A stretch of 64,000 nucleotides of DNA, taken from NCBI GenBank assembly GCA_020736575.1, contig JAGPYM010000037.1, positions 297,211 to 361,210 on the forward strand. Direction: 5' to 3'. Under the pieces are notes generated by a model that was not told the DNA's origin, did not search any database, and saw only the letters and a program-made list of their open reading frames with translations. This document shows, in pieces, positions 44,168 through 55,541 of this stretch. Every line of letters starts with the position of its first letter. Position 1 is the stretch's first letter. The DNA is from Thelonectria olida. Its lineage: Eukaryota; Ascomycota; Sordariomycetes; Hypocreales; Nectriaceae. The translations under genes were made by a program, and so were the position numbers.

Positions 44168-45773
44168 TGTGAGACGTGTGAAATGGTGATGGGCTGGAAC
44201 GTATAGATGAGGAAAGGGGATGAGGTCTGAAAGAGAACAACAAGTTCGTCAATGGGGGTGCCTGTGTCTTATTTATCGCCAGATAGGATCAACAAGAGAA
44301 TATCTAGCTCGGTGTTAGCGACCAAAACCGAACGGGGAAATTCCATGCTCGGACAAGTTTCAATAGGATCATGACGGGGTTTGCCCGGTGACTAGCACGC
44401 TGTAACGTTGAACCTCCGAGACCTGGCAGTTTTCCCCGCCTCACATCTTGGCCTCAGGTTTGGGGTATCGTGGGGTACCCAGGATCGAAAGTTGGGGACT
44501 TCGTAATGGCGCAACCAACCGTGTGCCAACAGTCGAGATCTAGGCTACCCCGGCCTGGAGTCGCACGAGGGGGACAAGATCGGCATCCGAGAAAGGCAGT
44601 TGTTTTCGCGTCTGAGCGCTTGTTACTTGATAAACAAGACGTCACACCCACCTCGATGGCGATGCCTTCACACACTCTCGAAGCCGCTTGGAGAAAGCGG
44701 ATGCTTGGATGCGACTCACACAAAGGTGTGAGGGGCCTTGGGGGCAGGCTGCCATCCCCAGAGGCTCAATGCCCACATGGCCAACGATGGCTCCAACAGT
44801 CCCACACGACTCCGTAATGAGGGGAAGTCTGCTCCGCTCCTTGAAAGCTGCGCGACTCGTGGCGCCTTCGGTGATGCGTGCTGACACCGACTCGCATGGC
44901 GCCTGTGTGTGTGTGTGCGGTGTGAATAAGTAACCGCCCATCCGCCAAGATATTGTGTCGCCAAGCGACGCACCGTACCGCACCCAAGACGCCAATACTG
45001 GAGCCTCATCCCTTGGCGACGAATCTAATTGGAGGCGGGAATAGGACCAAACAGACGACAGCGCATGTTGGTTGACTTGTTCGAAAAATACGCATGACCG
45101 TCAAGGTGAAAATCCGTCAACGTTGTTTGGTCACCATCCATGTCCCAACACGTCCTGTCGCCACGGCCAATGTCCTTTTCGGTAGTTGTCACCGGGGAGA
45201 GTGCCGCGTAACGAGTCAGGGTTTGTTTAGTCACCAAGTTGCAAGGGTTGAAATTATAGTTATTTCTAACAGTGAGAGGCTGGCCAAAGCTGGCCTCCTC
45301 CGCATTCTCCACGGAGAAGGGTGGTCCAAAAACAGGTAAACGGACTCTCTAGCGTGCTGAACCAGGACGTTGTCAGCACTTTGCCGCCGGTGGGATAGGT
45401 TGATACGCTCAAGAGAGACGGAATCGGCCCGGCTGTTATTCTGTACCCCGAAGCTGATCCACTTGACGGATCCCCCTTGTTCACATCTCGAGATGAATAC
45501 CTTGGAGGAGTGCGGAGTGCCCCGGATTGAACACGATGGCACAGGCTCTCCTCTGGTCAAAGCTGGTGATAGTAGCGGAGAGACTCCGTCAACCCCGCAA
45601 GACGAGGAAAGATGAGGGATAGATAATTAACCGGTCGAGACCGGATCCGTGTCGTCCCGCAAGGTTTGCGCGTTGCCCAATAACCGTCATCTCTGACATT
45701 ACATCGCGTGTGCGAGAGGTCGGAGAGCCCATCCTTGCATAGAAGATGGCATGATGGTGATTTCTTCTACTCC
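44168..45773. other. Intergenic, no supported gene
   Basis: About 1.6 kb. It holds the promoter of the sugar transporter and the 3' flank of the kinase/phosphatase gene. A GT dinucleotide run lies near 44905-44918. Several overlapping frames of 70-117 codons on both strands (44454-45009) show no domain. Confidence 0.45.
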
Positions 45774-47286
45774 TCATGACCAGTACCGTCCCCATATCTC
45801 GTACTCCTCCTTTGTGCCCCGGAACTCAAAGTGGACTTCTGTAACGTCCTCGAACCCCTCCTTTGTTGACGGCGCCTTGTACCGGGATGCAAATCCGTTA
45901 AAGGCCAGTTTGGGGAGCCCTTGTCTAGACTCGGGGTTCATCGAAGAGTTAAGTGCGCGAACTGCATCATTATGCTCGCAGAGCGGAAGTGGCGTCGTGA
46001 ACCATACACAGCGAACGGGGATGCCGTACTTCTTGCCTAGGTCAATCCATAAAGATCTGGTGTTGGGATCGGCATTGGTATTGTCTGGAGAGAATTTTTG
46101 TCAGCTGGCCGCTCAGACGGGGTAAGTTGTGGGGGTTGGGTGGCGAACCGATTGCAATGGGGTCGCCGTCTTCAAGGTGGTCTTTGGCCGCCTGGAGGCA
46201 CTTGTCGCGCGTCTTGAGGAGGTCCTGGTTGATCCTTTGGTATCCTAGCGGTTTGAGGTATTTCCAAAAGAAAGTGCTCTTCCCAGCCCCGGGCGGTCCA
46301 CAAAACAGAACAATGTCCTTGTCGTTAGCCTTCTCGAATACCACGTGTGAAGCCTCCGCCAATTCTCCCTTTGGGAACGGGTGGTTGGCCAAGTCAAACT
46401 CACGGACAAAAGTCCGTGGATTTTGACCCAAGAAAAATTCCTCCGGCGTTTGATACTTGATGCCTACGTTGTGCGCAAAATTCCTGTCAGAACAACTGAA
46501 GTCTTTCGCCACAGCGGCTACCCCATCCGATCCTTTGCCCAACGCGGCAGTTCTTCCCCCTGCGTCGCCGATGAAGAAGCTGTTGTCGAGATCCACTTCG
46601 TTCTCTTTCAGCCCATAGTCTTTGCAGAGTTCTTTCCACATCCCTGTCCTCGGTTTTCTGTAGATATCTTTGCCGGTGGCAGCGTAAACCGTTGTCGGTA
46701 GGTTCAGGTTGCTCAAGATGGCACTGCATTTTTGTTTGAAGTCGCCGACACGCTTCTGCGAAGAGGCTTTGGGTCCTTTGAAGTTGGGTTCGAAGTGAAG
46801 CGTGAGGCCCCCTTGGTTCGAAAGGATGATAATTCGGTAGCCTTCGTCTTGGTACAGCTCACGGAGTCGCCCCGGAACACTGTTGTCCCACCACTTCCAA
46901 TCGGCTGGGCCACTGCCATGTTTCTTCCCAGATGCCGTCAAAATGAGAGTCGAGTCGAGGTCAAACGCTGCAATCTTCGTCCTCCTGACAGTCGTGTCTT
47001 CTGTCGCTTCTGGTTCGTAACGGCCAACAAGAAGGGTCGCGGGAGTATCGTCGTTCGGGCTTCGTTCTGACCATATCGACCGATCTTTGGGCTTTTGCGA
47101 TGCCGGAGTGAAAAAGTTCGCGACCGCATTCTCTAGAACCAAGTCTGTCAGCGATAATGCCCTCCAATTGAGTCAAAGGTTGAGTGTCGTACTCGTTGTC
47201 CCGCTTTGCACCTTGCGTTTGAGAGGTGGGGGAGAGACTGGTGCACTGGCAGCTTTACGCTTGCCCTTTGGGCTATTGGGAGCCAT
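45774..47286 (-). CDS. pnk1: Polynucleotide kinase 3'-phosphatase (DNA repair)
   Basis: Three exons: 47193-47286, 46149-47132, 45774-46084, giving 462 residues. A basic N-terminus (PNSPKGKRKAASAPVSPPPL) probably localises it to the nucleus. The phosphatase domain has the HAD motif FDLDSTLI (near residue 90) and an SNQGG segment. The kinase domain has Walker A GPPGAGKST (near 311) and the following RINQDLL. This two-domain order matches fungal Pnk1/PNKP, which restores 5'-phosphate and 3'-hydroxyl ends at DNA strand breaks. No FHA domain is present, as in fission yeast. The second intron has a GTTCGC donor, less usual, but its phase and the DNTNADPNTRS continuation support it. Divergent from MED18. 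Confidence 0.92.
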
Positions 47287-47661
47287 GACGAGCGAAAAAG
47301 ATGACAGAGTTGATGCATTAATCGTCGATGCTGAGGTCGGTGGGAACGAATTTGACGTCTCATTGACCAAACGGAGCTGTCGCATCTCAGGAAGGCACGA
47401 TTTCGCGCCCGTGGATGCCTTGACGCGAGGTCACGTGCTCCGGAGCCATTCTTTGCGACAGATGCTCTGGTGGGGCTCAAGGACCAAGTCCGTCTGCATC
47501 ATTCATTCACCTCGATGCTCTACAAGACTTCAAGCTGCATCGACTTATTTTCCTAACTACGAGGAACTTACTTATAATTGGATACCTTTGAACCCAAGCT
47601 TTCCAGCCCATCTCTTAGGTTCCCTTCACTGACTTTCTATTTCCCTGCAAACGCTGTCGCA
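47287..47661. promoter_or_regulatory. Divergent promoter, pnk1 and MED18
   Basis: The 375 bases between two divergent housekeeping start codons. No clear TATA box on either side, as is usual for such genes. A GGTCACGTG-type site (TCACGTG, a possible bHLH E-box) lies at about 47431-47437. Confidence 0.45.
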
Positions 47662-48518
47662 ATGTACGAGGTGTTCCTCACTGCGCATGTCGAGGACAGC
47701 GATTTCAGCGCGGCTTGCGCTATTCTCTCTGGCCTTTCAGGCATGTCCCCATGGGAGAGCTTCCATCGAAATCTTCTCTTTCAAGGCCCCCCTAAACCAG
47801 CGGGTATCTCCAACCAGAGCTCAATCGACAAGCCAATCCGCAAGGAGGTCGGTCTACTCTGGAAAGACCTACACCAAAACCTCACTCGGCAGTCATTCAT
47901 ACTCCAAGTACGATACGAGGTGCTAAAAGACCGATACTTGGATCCGACTGCCCCTCCGATGGATTTCGACGCGACGCCAGGAATCTTGCGATGGACCGAC
48001 TTCCCCGATCCGCCCAAGGGGAGACCTGTTCTCATTCAGCGGAAGAAGGTAGAACTATGGGATCAAAAGAAGCTTCCATCTGTGATGCGAGACAACCTTT
48101 TCCAGTGCGCCTTTCCCAAGTCCACACGCATTTGTTCATGGTGTTAACGTTTTCCAGGCTCAAAGGAGAGACAATAGAGGAGATGTACCGATTCTTCCGT
48201 GAAGACACTGAGTTTTGTCTTGTAAGACAATACTATCCAAAGGAGTACTCAATCAATCAAGGCGCTCCTGGCTCGGAATCCCTGGTGCCTGTCGATACGC
48301 AAAGACGGTGGTTCCTCTTCGTCAAAGGCCACATTCTGCAAGACAACAAACCAGACGAGATACGCAAGATCCAGGATCAGCTTTTGGGGATCCGAACGGA
48401 ATTAGAGGGAGTTTTCGAGTTCAAAAACATTGACCGAAAGGTATTTGACACAAGAATCGCACAGCAACCACAGGGGATTCAGACTTTACCTCAGAAGATG
48501 ACGTTGGGGAGAAACTGA
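47662..48518 (+). CDS. MED18: Mediator complex subunit 18 (Med18/Srb5)
   Basis: Two exons, 47662-48104 and 48158-48518, 267 residues. The start MYEVFLTAHVEDSDFSAACA and GMSPWESFHRNLLFQGPPKP are strong marks of fungal Med18, as is KGETIEEMYRFFREDTEFCL after the junction. Med18 is part of the Mediator head module that links activators to RNA polymerase II. I chose the donor GTGCGC at 48105 (53-base intron). An alternative GTCCAC donor at 48120 would give a 38-base intron and five more residues. Confidence 0.9.
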
Positions 48519-48818
48519 GATCAGCTATTAGGAGGATACGAGATGCATCACATTCGGTAGTCGCATCGAAACAGAATTTAACGAACTAGTCTAGATGGAC
48601 AAAACAGTTGTTATGAACGGACGAACCGACTCTAATAAGACAGAAAGACGACACGGCCGATACTTGTTGAATGCGAGACTGACACGATACCGAGAACATG
48701 CAAAGAATATACCCCTTACGTTATGCTAATCATACCATTCATTGTCACCCTTGCTTGACCCTGCAGCTTGTGACGACTGGTGACTCAGACTACCTACTCT
48801 GGCAACTGCGCGTTGGGC
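48519..48818. other. Convergent intergenic region
   Basis: 300 bases between the stop codons of MED18 and the Egh16-like gene. It must hold both polyadenylation regions. Nothing else seen. Confidence 0.5.
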
Positions 48819-50272
48819 TCACTTTTGGCCCTCAGCGACCATTCGCCTCGCCCACCTCAAACCGTTGACCGCCCGACCAAAGTTTCCATTACCGAACCGA
48901 CCGAAGCCATTGTTGTTGTTTTGATTCTGGTTCTGATTCTGGTTCTGGTTATCGTTGTTCTGATTCTGGTTCTGGTTACCGTTGTTCTGGTTACCGTTGT
49001 TCTGGTTACCATTGTTCTGGTTCTGGTTATTTCCGTTCTGACCATTGTCGCCATTCTGGTTGTTGTTGTTGTTGTCGGTCGTATCATCTCCGTTGTTGGT
49101 TCCATCATTAGTCTGGTCGCCAGCAGCGGGAGTAGTCGCGGCGGCACCACCTGGTGTAATGGCCGTGGTGATGATGTCCCCTCCAGCAGACGTCGCGATA
49201 GCGCCGGGCGTGGTCGCGGCGTCGTCTGCGGCCGACGTCGCACCGGCATTGTTACCTCCGCCAGTCTGCTGCGCGCCGTCAGTAACCACCGTGGGAGTCT
49301 GCTGGGCAAAGCTCTTGGTCACAATGGTGTTGCCGAGAATGGCGTTGACGGCGGCGAGGTTCTGTTCGGCCTCGTCGGAGCCGGCGTTCCTATTAGCATC
49401 TACGGCGACTTTGAAGTCTGCCTGGTTTTGCTGCACTTGGTTCAGAACGTTGTCCAGCGATTGCTCCGTCTGGATCGAGTTGGCCACATTGGTCTTTTCG
49501 TCCGTGTCGACTTGCTGCACAGCGAAGCAACCGCCAAACGGACCAGCCAAGGCGTTGTTGCGGCAGCGGACGGTGCAGACATTGCCGGTCGATGCTAGTA
49601 TACCGGTTAGTCCTTTTCATCCCCAGTGTCCAGTTTATTTTTACGTACCTCCAGTGCAAGTGAAGTTGTCGGGCATCTGGACTTCAATGTCGAATGCCTG
49701 GGCCTTGGCCTGAGAGAAGCCATTTGAACCCGGAACGTTGTTCGTGACGGTGAGGTTCTTGGGAACTGTCAGCGCGCTCTTCGCAAAGAGGCTTGCTAAC
49801 TTACCTGAGTGATGGTACCAGAGTTGCTCGTCTCGTCAAGGTCACAAGCATACGGTCCAGCACCGTCCGCATTGACTTGGTGGATGGTCACGGTAATCTT
49901 GCTACCGGCCTTGACCTGGGTCACCTGGTCCGCAGCCAAGGCATTCTCGGTGTTTTCGCCGACATCAATGTTTCCAGAGAGCTCCGTGCGGCCACACTGG
50001 TTGACGACGTTGGCCTTGATCTCGGCGTCGCGGATGATGGTGGCGTCCTGTTGGCAAGGGTTGATGGTGGTGCAGTTTCGGGCGATCGCAGGGTCGACTA
50101 GAGGCTGTCAGAAACCAAATTTCCTCTGTGTCTAAAATTGTATTGGGTTCTTACCTTGGAATCCAACGCTGTTGGGAGATCCGTCAAGGCCTTGGGCGTT
50201 GAGGATGACTCCATGACCGTTGGCCACAGCGGCCAAGGACAAGGCGAACAATGTCTGGTGAAGAAGAGACAT
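48819..50272 (-). CDS. Egh16/GAS1-like secreted protein with Asn/Gln-rich tail
   Basis: Four exons: 50155-50272, 49805-50097, 49649-49757, 48819-49594, giving 431 residues. MSLLHQTLFALSLAAVANG is a signal peptide; cleavage would expose His20 of HGVILNAQGLDGSPN. The mature N-terminal domain has the Cys pattern of the Egh16/GAS/MAS family (DUF3129), for example VDPAIARNCTTINPCQQDA, then CTGAS and CTVRCRNN. Known members are expressed in appressoria of plant pathogens and help penetration. The C-terminal third is low-complexity Thr/Ala and then Asn/Gln/Gly. The acceptor at 49758 (CCCAAG) is unusual, so that junction may be a few residues off. A secreted virulence-associated role is inferred from the family. 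Confidence 0.87.
48908..49076 (-). repeat. Low-complexity Asn/Gln codon repeat in the Egh16-like gene
   Basis: In coding sense this is a run of AAC/AAT and CAG/CAA codons with NNGNQ-type units (NGNQNNGNQNNGNQNQNQ). It is an expandable codon repeat, likely to vary in length between strains. Confidence 0.75.
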
Positions 50273-51861
50273 GGTGAAAGAAAAGAAATGAAAGTGCCCT
50301 GCACGTGTGAAAAAAAGAGTTGTAGGAAGAAGTGAAAGAATGCCGGATCCCCAGGACCTTCAGCGACAGAAAGGAAATGTATAAGGGAATGAGGCTGAAG
50401 CCAGTGATGGAGTTGAGCGAGAAAACCGAATCGTCTTGCCGCCCTTTGAGAGGCTTTTATGATCTTTCCCAGGCGCCATCGACTACCGCCCTCTCACCAA
50501 GTTGGTCTGCTACGGAGTCTGTCGCATCGTGACGATCAGGAAGGCAAACTGTTTGGAAGTCTCGTCTCGGCGAAGGAGTGTTTTCAGTGTGCTTGGCAAC
50601 CAGCCTCAACACCGACGACTGAAAACACCCATGTCGGAAATCGGCAACGCTGCATTGCATCAATCTCTCCTTGCCGAAGAGCCTGTCCTCAATCGACGTC
50701 ACACTACAACTTCAGCCAGCAATTGCTCTCTCCAGAGGCTCCGCGTTGCTGTTCATCCTGAGTCTCGAGCGCCTCGCTTGACGGGCACGGGGTCGAGAAC
50801 GGCGGAGCCGCACTCAAGCAAGCCTGACGTCTGAGAAGTGACACAAACCCCAATCTCGCAATGCAAGATCTAGGTGGAGCTTCGAGTCGTCTCGCAGGGT
50901 TTTTTTCGGCGCCTACCGACGGCTGGGTTGTATCACCAGATTCACGACGCGAACACACGGCGGGTGAAGTATCCACTGGCATGTTCAGACTGACCCTTTG
51001 GGCATCGATTGAGCGTCTAATACTGGACCCGAGCTTCTTTATTGTCTGGGATATTCTCCTACTCTTATTTGGTTGGTGATAAGTGCACAATGCTGAGTGA
51101 AGATGCCTCGTCGCCTCGACAGCCTCCATCAGACACCACCACGTGCCTAGAACAATGGAATGCAGATCCTCGGGCATTTCCATGCTCATCAAGCAAGCCA
51201 CTTGTTTTGTTCCCAAGCCAAGCATCGATATAAATTACGAGAACACACAAGTTATTCCCGTCTATTTCCTAAAGAACATAAAACGTCTCGAAAGTGGTTT
51301 CGGTCAGGGGGCCGAACTCTTCAAGAGAGTCGAGCCAGCCCCACTGCGCTGCGAAAAAAAAAAGAAGAAAAAAAACACATCATGCGATTCAGGGTTCTTC
51401 TGCAACATGTTTCGTCTGAGCGTTGGGAAACTGAGGTGGCACGCGATGCGAGAAGGGCGGTAATACTAGCCCGCCTGGTTTCACCAAACTGTTTTAGAGA
51501 GGCTGAACGAAGGCTGCAGAGAAGCCTTCTAGCTTGATCGGGGCTTTCCACCGAGACGGAACAAATATGCCAAACTTCAAACTCGGAGCCGCACGAAGCC
51601 AATCATGGAAGAGCCAATGGAAAGGAGGAGCCTTCCAATTGCTATTTTTCCTCCTCAAGGCAATGGAAGCGCAACTTCATACTGGCTGGAAGGCTTAAAT
51701 ATCGGCACTTCCATGGCGTTGTGATGGACAAAGTGGAAAGCACCGCGTTGGTTGGGAACGGGGGCATCTGGGTAAAAGCCTCTGCTGCTAACAAACTCTC
51801 TCAACTCCACCATCATTGGCAAGCATGAAAAAAAAAAATTTGCATCAAAACGCAAAAAGAA
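50273..51861. other. Intergenic, no supported gene
   Basis: About 1.59 kb: promoter of the Egh16-like gene, then sequence without a recognisable gene. A minus-strand frame of 173 codons (51225-50704) lacks domains, and overlapping frames on the other strand are as long. A poly-purine run (A-rich with AAGAAGAAA) lies at 51351-51377. Confidence 0.45.
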
Positions 51862-51952
51862 GGGTCTGGCCGGGAATAGAACCCGGGACCTCTCGCAAGC
51901 TATGCTTCGGGTGTCACCCTAAGCGAGAATCATACCACTAGACCACCAGACC
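51862..51952 (-). tRNA. tRNA-Pro (anticodon AGG) with an intron
   Basis: The minus strand folds as a tRNA. The acceptor stem GGTCTGG (51952-51946) pairs perfectly with CCAGACC. The D-arm contains the A-box TGGTCTAGTGG. The anticodon stem CTCGC/GCGAG holds the loop TTAGGGT with anticodon AGG at 51920-51918. The T-arm is CCGGGTTCTATTCCCGG. An intron of about 19 bases (starting TGACACCC) follows position 37, as in other nuclear tRNA introns. The discriminator base is C and CCA is not encoded. One oddity is T at position 57 of the T-loop (TTCTATT), where a purine is normal; this weakens the B-box. Confidence 0.9.
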
Positions 51953-53150
51953 AAGCAAGCCAAGGGCTTGTACTGAGATGCTCGTGGGTCACTAATTGGG
52001 GTATATGAGTTATGTTTGTAGAAATCAGCAGCACTTGACACTATTAATAATGAGGAAGACTCGCGATTACGTTCAGTAAGCTAGGGTGATCCGGATTACT
52101 CGCATTCAGTCCTGTGCTACCTTAGATACAGCTCAATTAAGTCGGGTCGAGGACACCACGTGGTGCGCTGGAGGAACGCAAGTCGTGTGTCTCGAATACA
52201 AGGCCACTCATATATTTTTAGTACCGGCTGTGTAGGGTAATGCAAGTCTGTCAGCTCAATTTCGCAAGTTCTTTTGTTTAAACGCATGTCTATTTAATAG
52301 AGTAAAGTTTTTCCTTTTTCAGTGAACAATACTAGCTATAATACGAGCAGAAATTGTGTTCAACCTTTTGCTATTTAGCTGACCTGCAGTGACTCGCTGT
52401 ACTCAGACGGTCGTATTAAAGTCATCCCCCAACCGCGCAATCTCTACCTCAGTTTCTTCTCACACACCAACTTCACTCCTCAGCAGTTTTCCTACAGGCG
52501 CATCTACTCATTGGGTACAATTTCTAATGCACTATGTTCCTCTACGTTTTTATTTAGGTGGGAGCAGGACAATTTCCTGTTACACGCGGTGAAATAATGC
52601 CACCAATCACAACAAGCCAAGATGGTACTTCCCAAGTGCAGAGCTTTCCCGCTGTGACCCTTGAACGGGCGCACTCCACTGGCGACCCAGAAATAAATCA
52701 GGTAGGATTCACTCTCAATACACGGAGTAGAAGTAGGGCCTGCCGTCTGTTACCTTGCACAAAATAGAGATGGAAGCTAGGGCACGAATCAGCCGGGCGC
52801 GACATCGATTGATAGGTCGTACTCGCGGCCCTTTAAAGGATTGCACAAGAAAGACTGAGAGGGCTGGGCAGCAGCCTCACACGACAGCCTAGAGGGCTAC
52901 AACTTTAGTCTCAATTATGCATCCGAAGTCAATACCGAGTTCAAGCCCATGGTTCAGCTTACTGTACTGGCTTTTCCTTCAACCGGGATCCCGCCTCCAA
53001 GTACGGGGTAATTACTGAGGGGAATTTCCTAGCGCTGTGGCTGGTATCTTGGTGAGCCGCCGCAGTGGTTGTCGAAAAAAGCCCCAGGCGTGATTAAAAC
53101 TTGTTTCAATGTGTCTCATTCCAAGTGTAGTGAGTCATGCCGACGACCTG
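51953..53150. other. Transition zone before the AT-rich block, no gene seen
   Basis: About 1.2 kb of mixed composition without a recognisable gene; frames at 52389-52592 and 52558-52767 show no domain. GC content falls sharply at about 53150-53200. Confidence 0.5.
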
Positions 53151-53252
53151 TAACTGCATGCAATAAAAACAAGCTTAATAGGCTTGTAATATACTAGGGA
53201 CGTATTAATTAATTATAGCCAATTAGATTATTTATTACTATCTGTTAGTTTG

Positions 53253-53367
53253 TTAAATAAGGTTTATTTAATAAGAATTTTTATTTAAAAAACTAATTAT
53301 AAACCTTTTAAAAAAGTATATTATAATAAATATAAAATTAAATTTTACTTATATTAACTTTTATTAT
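53253..53367 (+). repeat. Direct repeat, copy 1 (heavily mutated)
   Basis: Aligns with 54150-54262 over about 115 bases. Shared runs include AAGGTTTATTTAATAAG and ACTTATATTAACTTTTATTA. Differences are mainly transitions, with this copy carrying the A or T state, so it has been hit harder by RIP. Confidence 0.65.
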
Positions 53368-54149
53368 TAAAAAAGCTAGAGCTATAATAGAAAATAACTT
53401 TACAATTAGTAATTTTTATTATTATATTAACTCTTTAGTATATTTTTCTACTTAGTTGCCTTGCTTATTTCTATTAGCTTAATTGCCTTTAGACCCACTT
53501 AACCTGTTTTTAAACTTCCTTTTTAGCCTAACCCTTTCAGCCCCCCCCACTTTTTAACTCTTACATCCACTCGCCCATTTAACTTACTTTTTATCTTTAA
53601 ATTTTTCCTCCGCAGCCTTTTAGGCAACCATTTGGATTATTGCTACTGCATATAATAGCTCTTAGAGCTATAGCTTTAAGTTATGCCCCTATATTTTTTC
53701 AAGAAATAATTGGATATTTCGACTAAGTCTATTATTTCTTGCCTAAATTAGAAAGCAATTAAGTTAGCTAACTTCCCTATTAAGGAATTTAAAATTGTCT
53801 TTCTATATATTTAGTCTTTTAACTAGAATATAGCAGCTTAAAAGGACTAGGTTGATCTTTTATATTACCCTTAGTAGTATATTTATATTAGCTAATATAG
53901 AGATATTAAGAAGTTATAACTGCTTAAAATGCTTTTTAAGCTCTCTAGTTAAATAAATATACTTAAGGAAATTTATATAATTTAATAGATATTAAGCTGC
54001 TATATTAATATTATCTTTTTAAATTATAGTTTATTTAATTAGTAGGAAGTTAGCTATATTAGGTTATATATTATATAATTAGTTAAATTATATAAACTAG
54101 GGTTTAAAAGAGTTATACTTTTATATTAAAGGCTTAGAATAAGGTTTTT

Positions 54150-54262
54150 TAAGTAAGGTTTATTTAATAAGGATTTTTACTTAAAAGCTAATTATAAACC
54201 CTATAAAAAAGCTTATTATAATAAATATAAGGCTGGGTTTTACTTATATTAACTTTTATTAT
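54150..54262 (+). repeat. Direct repeat, copy 2 (less mutated)
   Basis: Partner of 53253-53367, about 0.9 kb away, keeping G or C at several sites where the other copy has A or T (for example AAGGCTGGG against AAAATTAAA). It lies just outside the left arm of the large inverted repeat. Confidence 0.65.
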
Positions 54263-54290
54263 ATACTAGTACTAGGCTTATTTTAATAAA

Positions 54291-54878
54291 TAATAATAGA
54301 AAATAAAAGTTAAAAGCTTTAAAAGTAAATAGAAAAATAAAAAGTAAAAATATTTAAATTCTAATTAAATATTTAAAATTAGTAAATTAAAATAGTTATA
54401 AAAATATAAAAAAAGTTCTAATTAGTTAAAAGTTTATTATAAATATTAATAATATAATTAAATTAAATAAGGGGAGGAAAACTTTTATTTTTTATATATA
54501 ATAAATTAGGTTCTATTAGCCTTAAGTAAAAGATATATATATTAAATAAAAATTTTATTATTTCTCTATTTAATAGTATTTAAAATGCTTATATAAGTAT
54601 ATTTCTTTTTATTTAAATAGTTAATTAAAAGTAAAAGATTTAAAAGGCATATTAAATTATTATATATTTTAATATACTTTTCTATTTAGAATTATATGCC
54701 TTATTAAAGCAAATATTACCTATTAGAGTAAGGGTAGTATATACTAATAGGTATGCCTTTTTAATTTAAAAATAAGTAAAATATTTTAAATAAAAATATA
54801 GCTAATAAAGTATATAAGGTAAAAAATATATTATTATAATTCTTACATTTTTATAAATTTATTAATAAATTTTATTCC
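54291..54878 (+). repeat. Large inverted repeat, left arm
   Basis: About 590 bases matching the reverse complement of 54954-55541. Anchors along the arm are AATAGAAAATAAAAGTTAAA at the outer end, ATAATAAATTAGGTTCTATT in the middle, and TAAGGTAAAAAATATATTAT near the inner end. The arms differ by scattered transitions and small gaps. Confidence 0.7.
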
Positions 54879-54953
54879 CTTAATATAAAAGCTAGTTTTT
54901 ATATAAGCTAAAATATATAAAATAAAATAATTTAAATATATTTTACTTATTAA

Positions 54954-55541
54954 AAGAATAAAATTTATTATTAAACTTATAAAAATATAAAAATTATAAT
55001 AATATATTTTTTACCTTATATACCCTATTAGTTATATTTTTATTTAAAATATTTTATTTATTTTTAAATTAAAAAGGTAAATTTACTAATATATACTACC
55101 CTTATTCTAATAGGTAATACCTTCCCTAATAAGGCATATAATCCTAAATAAAAAAGTATATTAAAATATATAATAATTTAATATACTTTTTAAATCTTTT
55201 ATTTTTAATTAACTATTTAAATAAAAAAAAATACACTTATATAAGCATTTTAAATACTATTAAATAAAGAAATAATAGAGTTTTTATTTAATATATATAT
55301 CTTTTATTTAGGGCTAATAGAACCTAATTTATTATATATAAAAAATAAAAGTTTTCCTTTCCTTATTTAATTTAATTTAATAATTAATATTTATAATAAA
55401 TATTTAACTAATTAAAACCTTTTTTATATTTTTATAACTGTTTTAATTTACTAATTTTAAATATTTAATTAGAATTTAAATATTTTTACTTTTTATTTTT
55501 CTATTTACTTTTAAAGCTTTTAACTTTTATTTTCTATTATA
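54954..55541 (-). repeat. Large inverted repeat, right arm
   Basis: Reverse-complement partner of 54291-54878, separated from it by a spacer of about 75 bases. The whole unit spans about 1.25 kb and could fold back on itself. Just outside it, the AGCTAGAGTTATAATAG sequence (complement of 55536-55552) resembles 53375-53391, next to direct-repeat copy 1. Confidence 0.7.

Noticed and set aside
48105..48157. Alternative 38-base MED18 intron (donor at 48120)
   Set aside because: The GTGCGC donor at 48105 is a better splice site and gives a 53-base intron, a usual length.
50704..51225. 173-codon minus-strand frame between the Egh16-like gene and the tRNA
   Set aside because: No domain, low-quality composition and comparable frames on the other strand.
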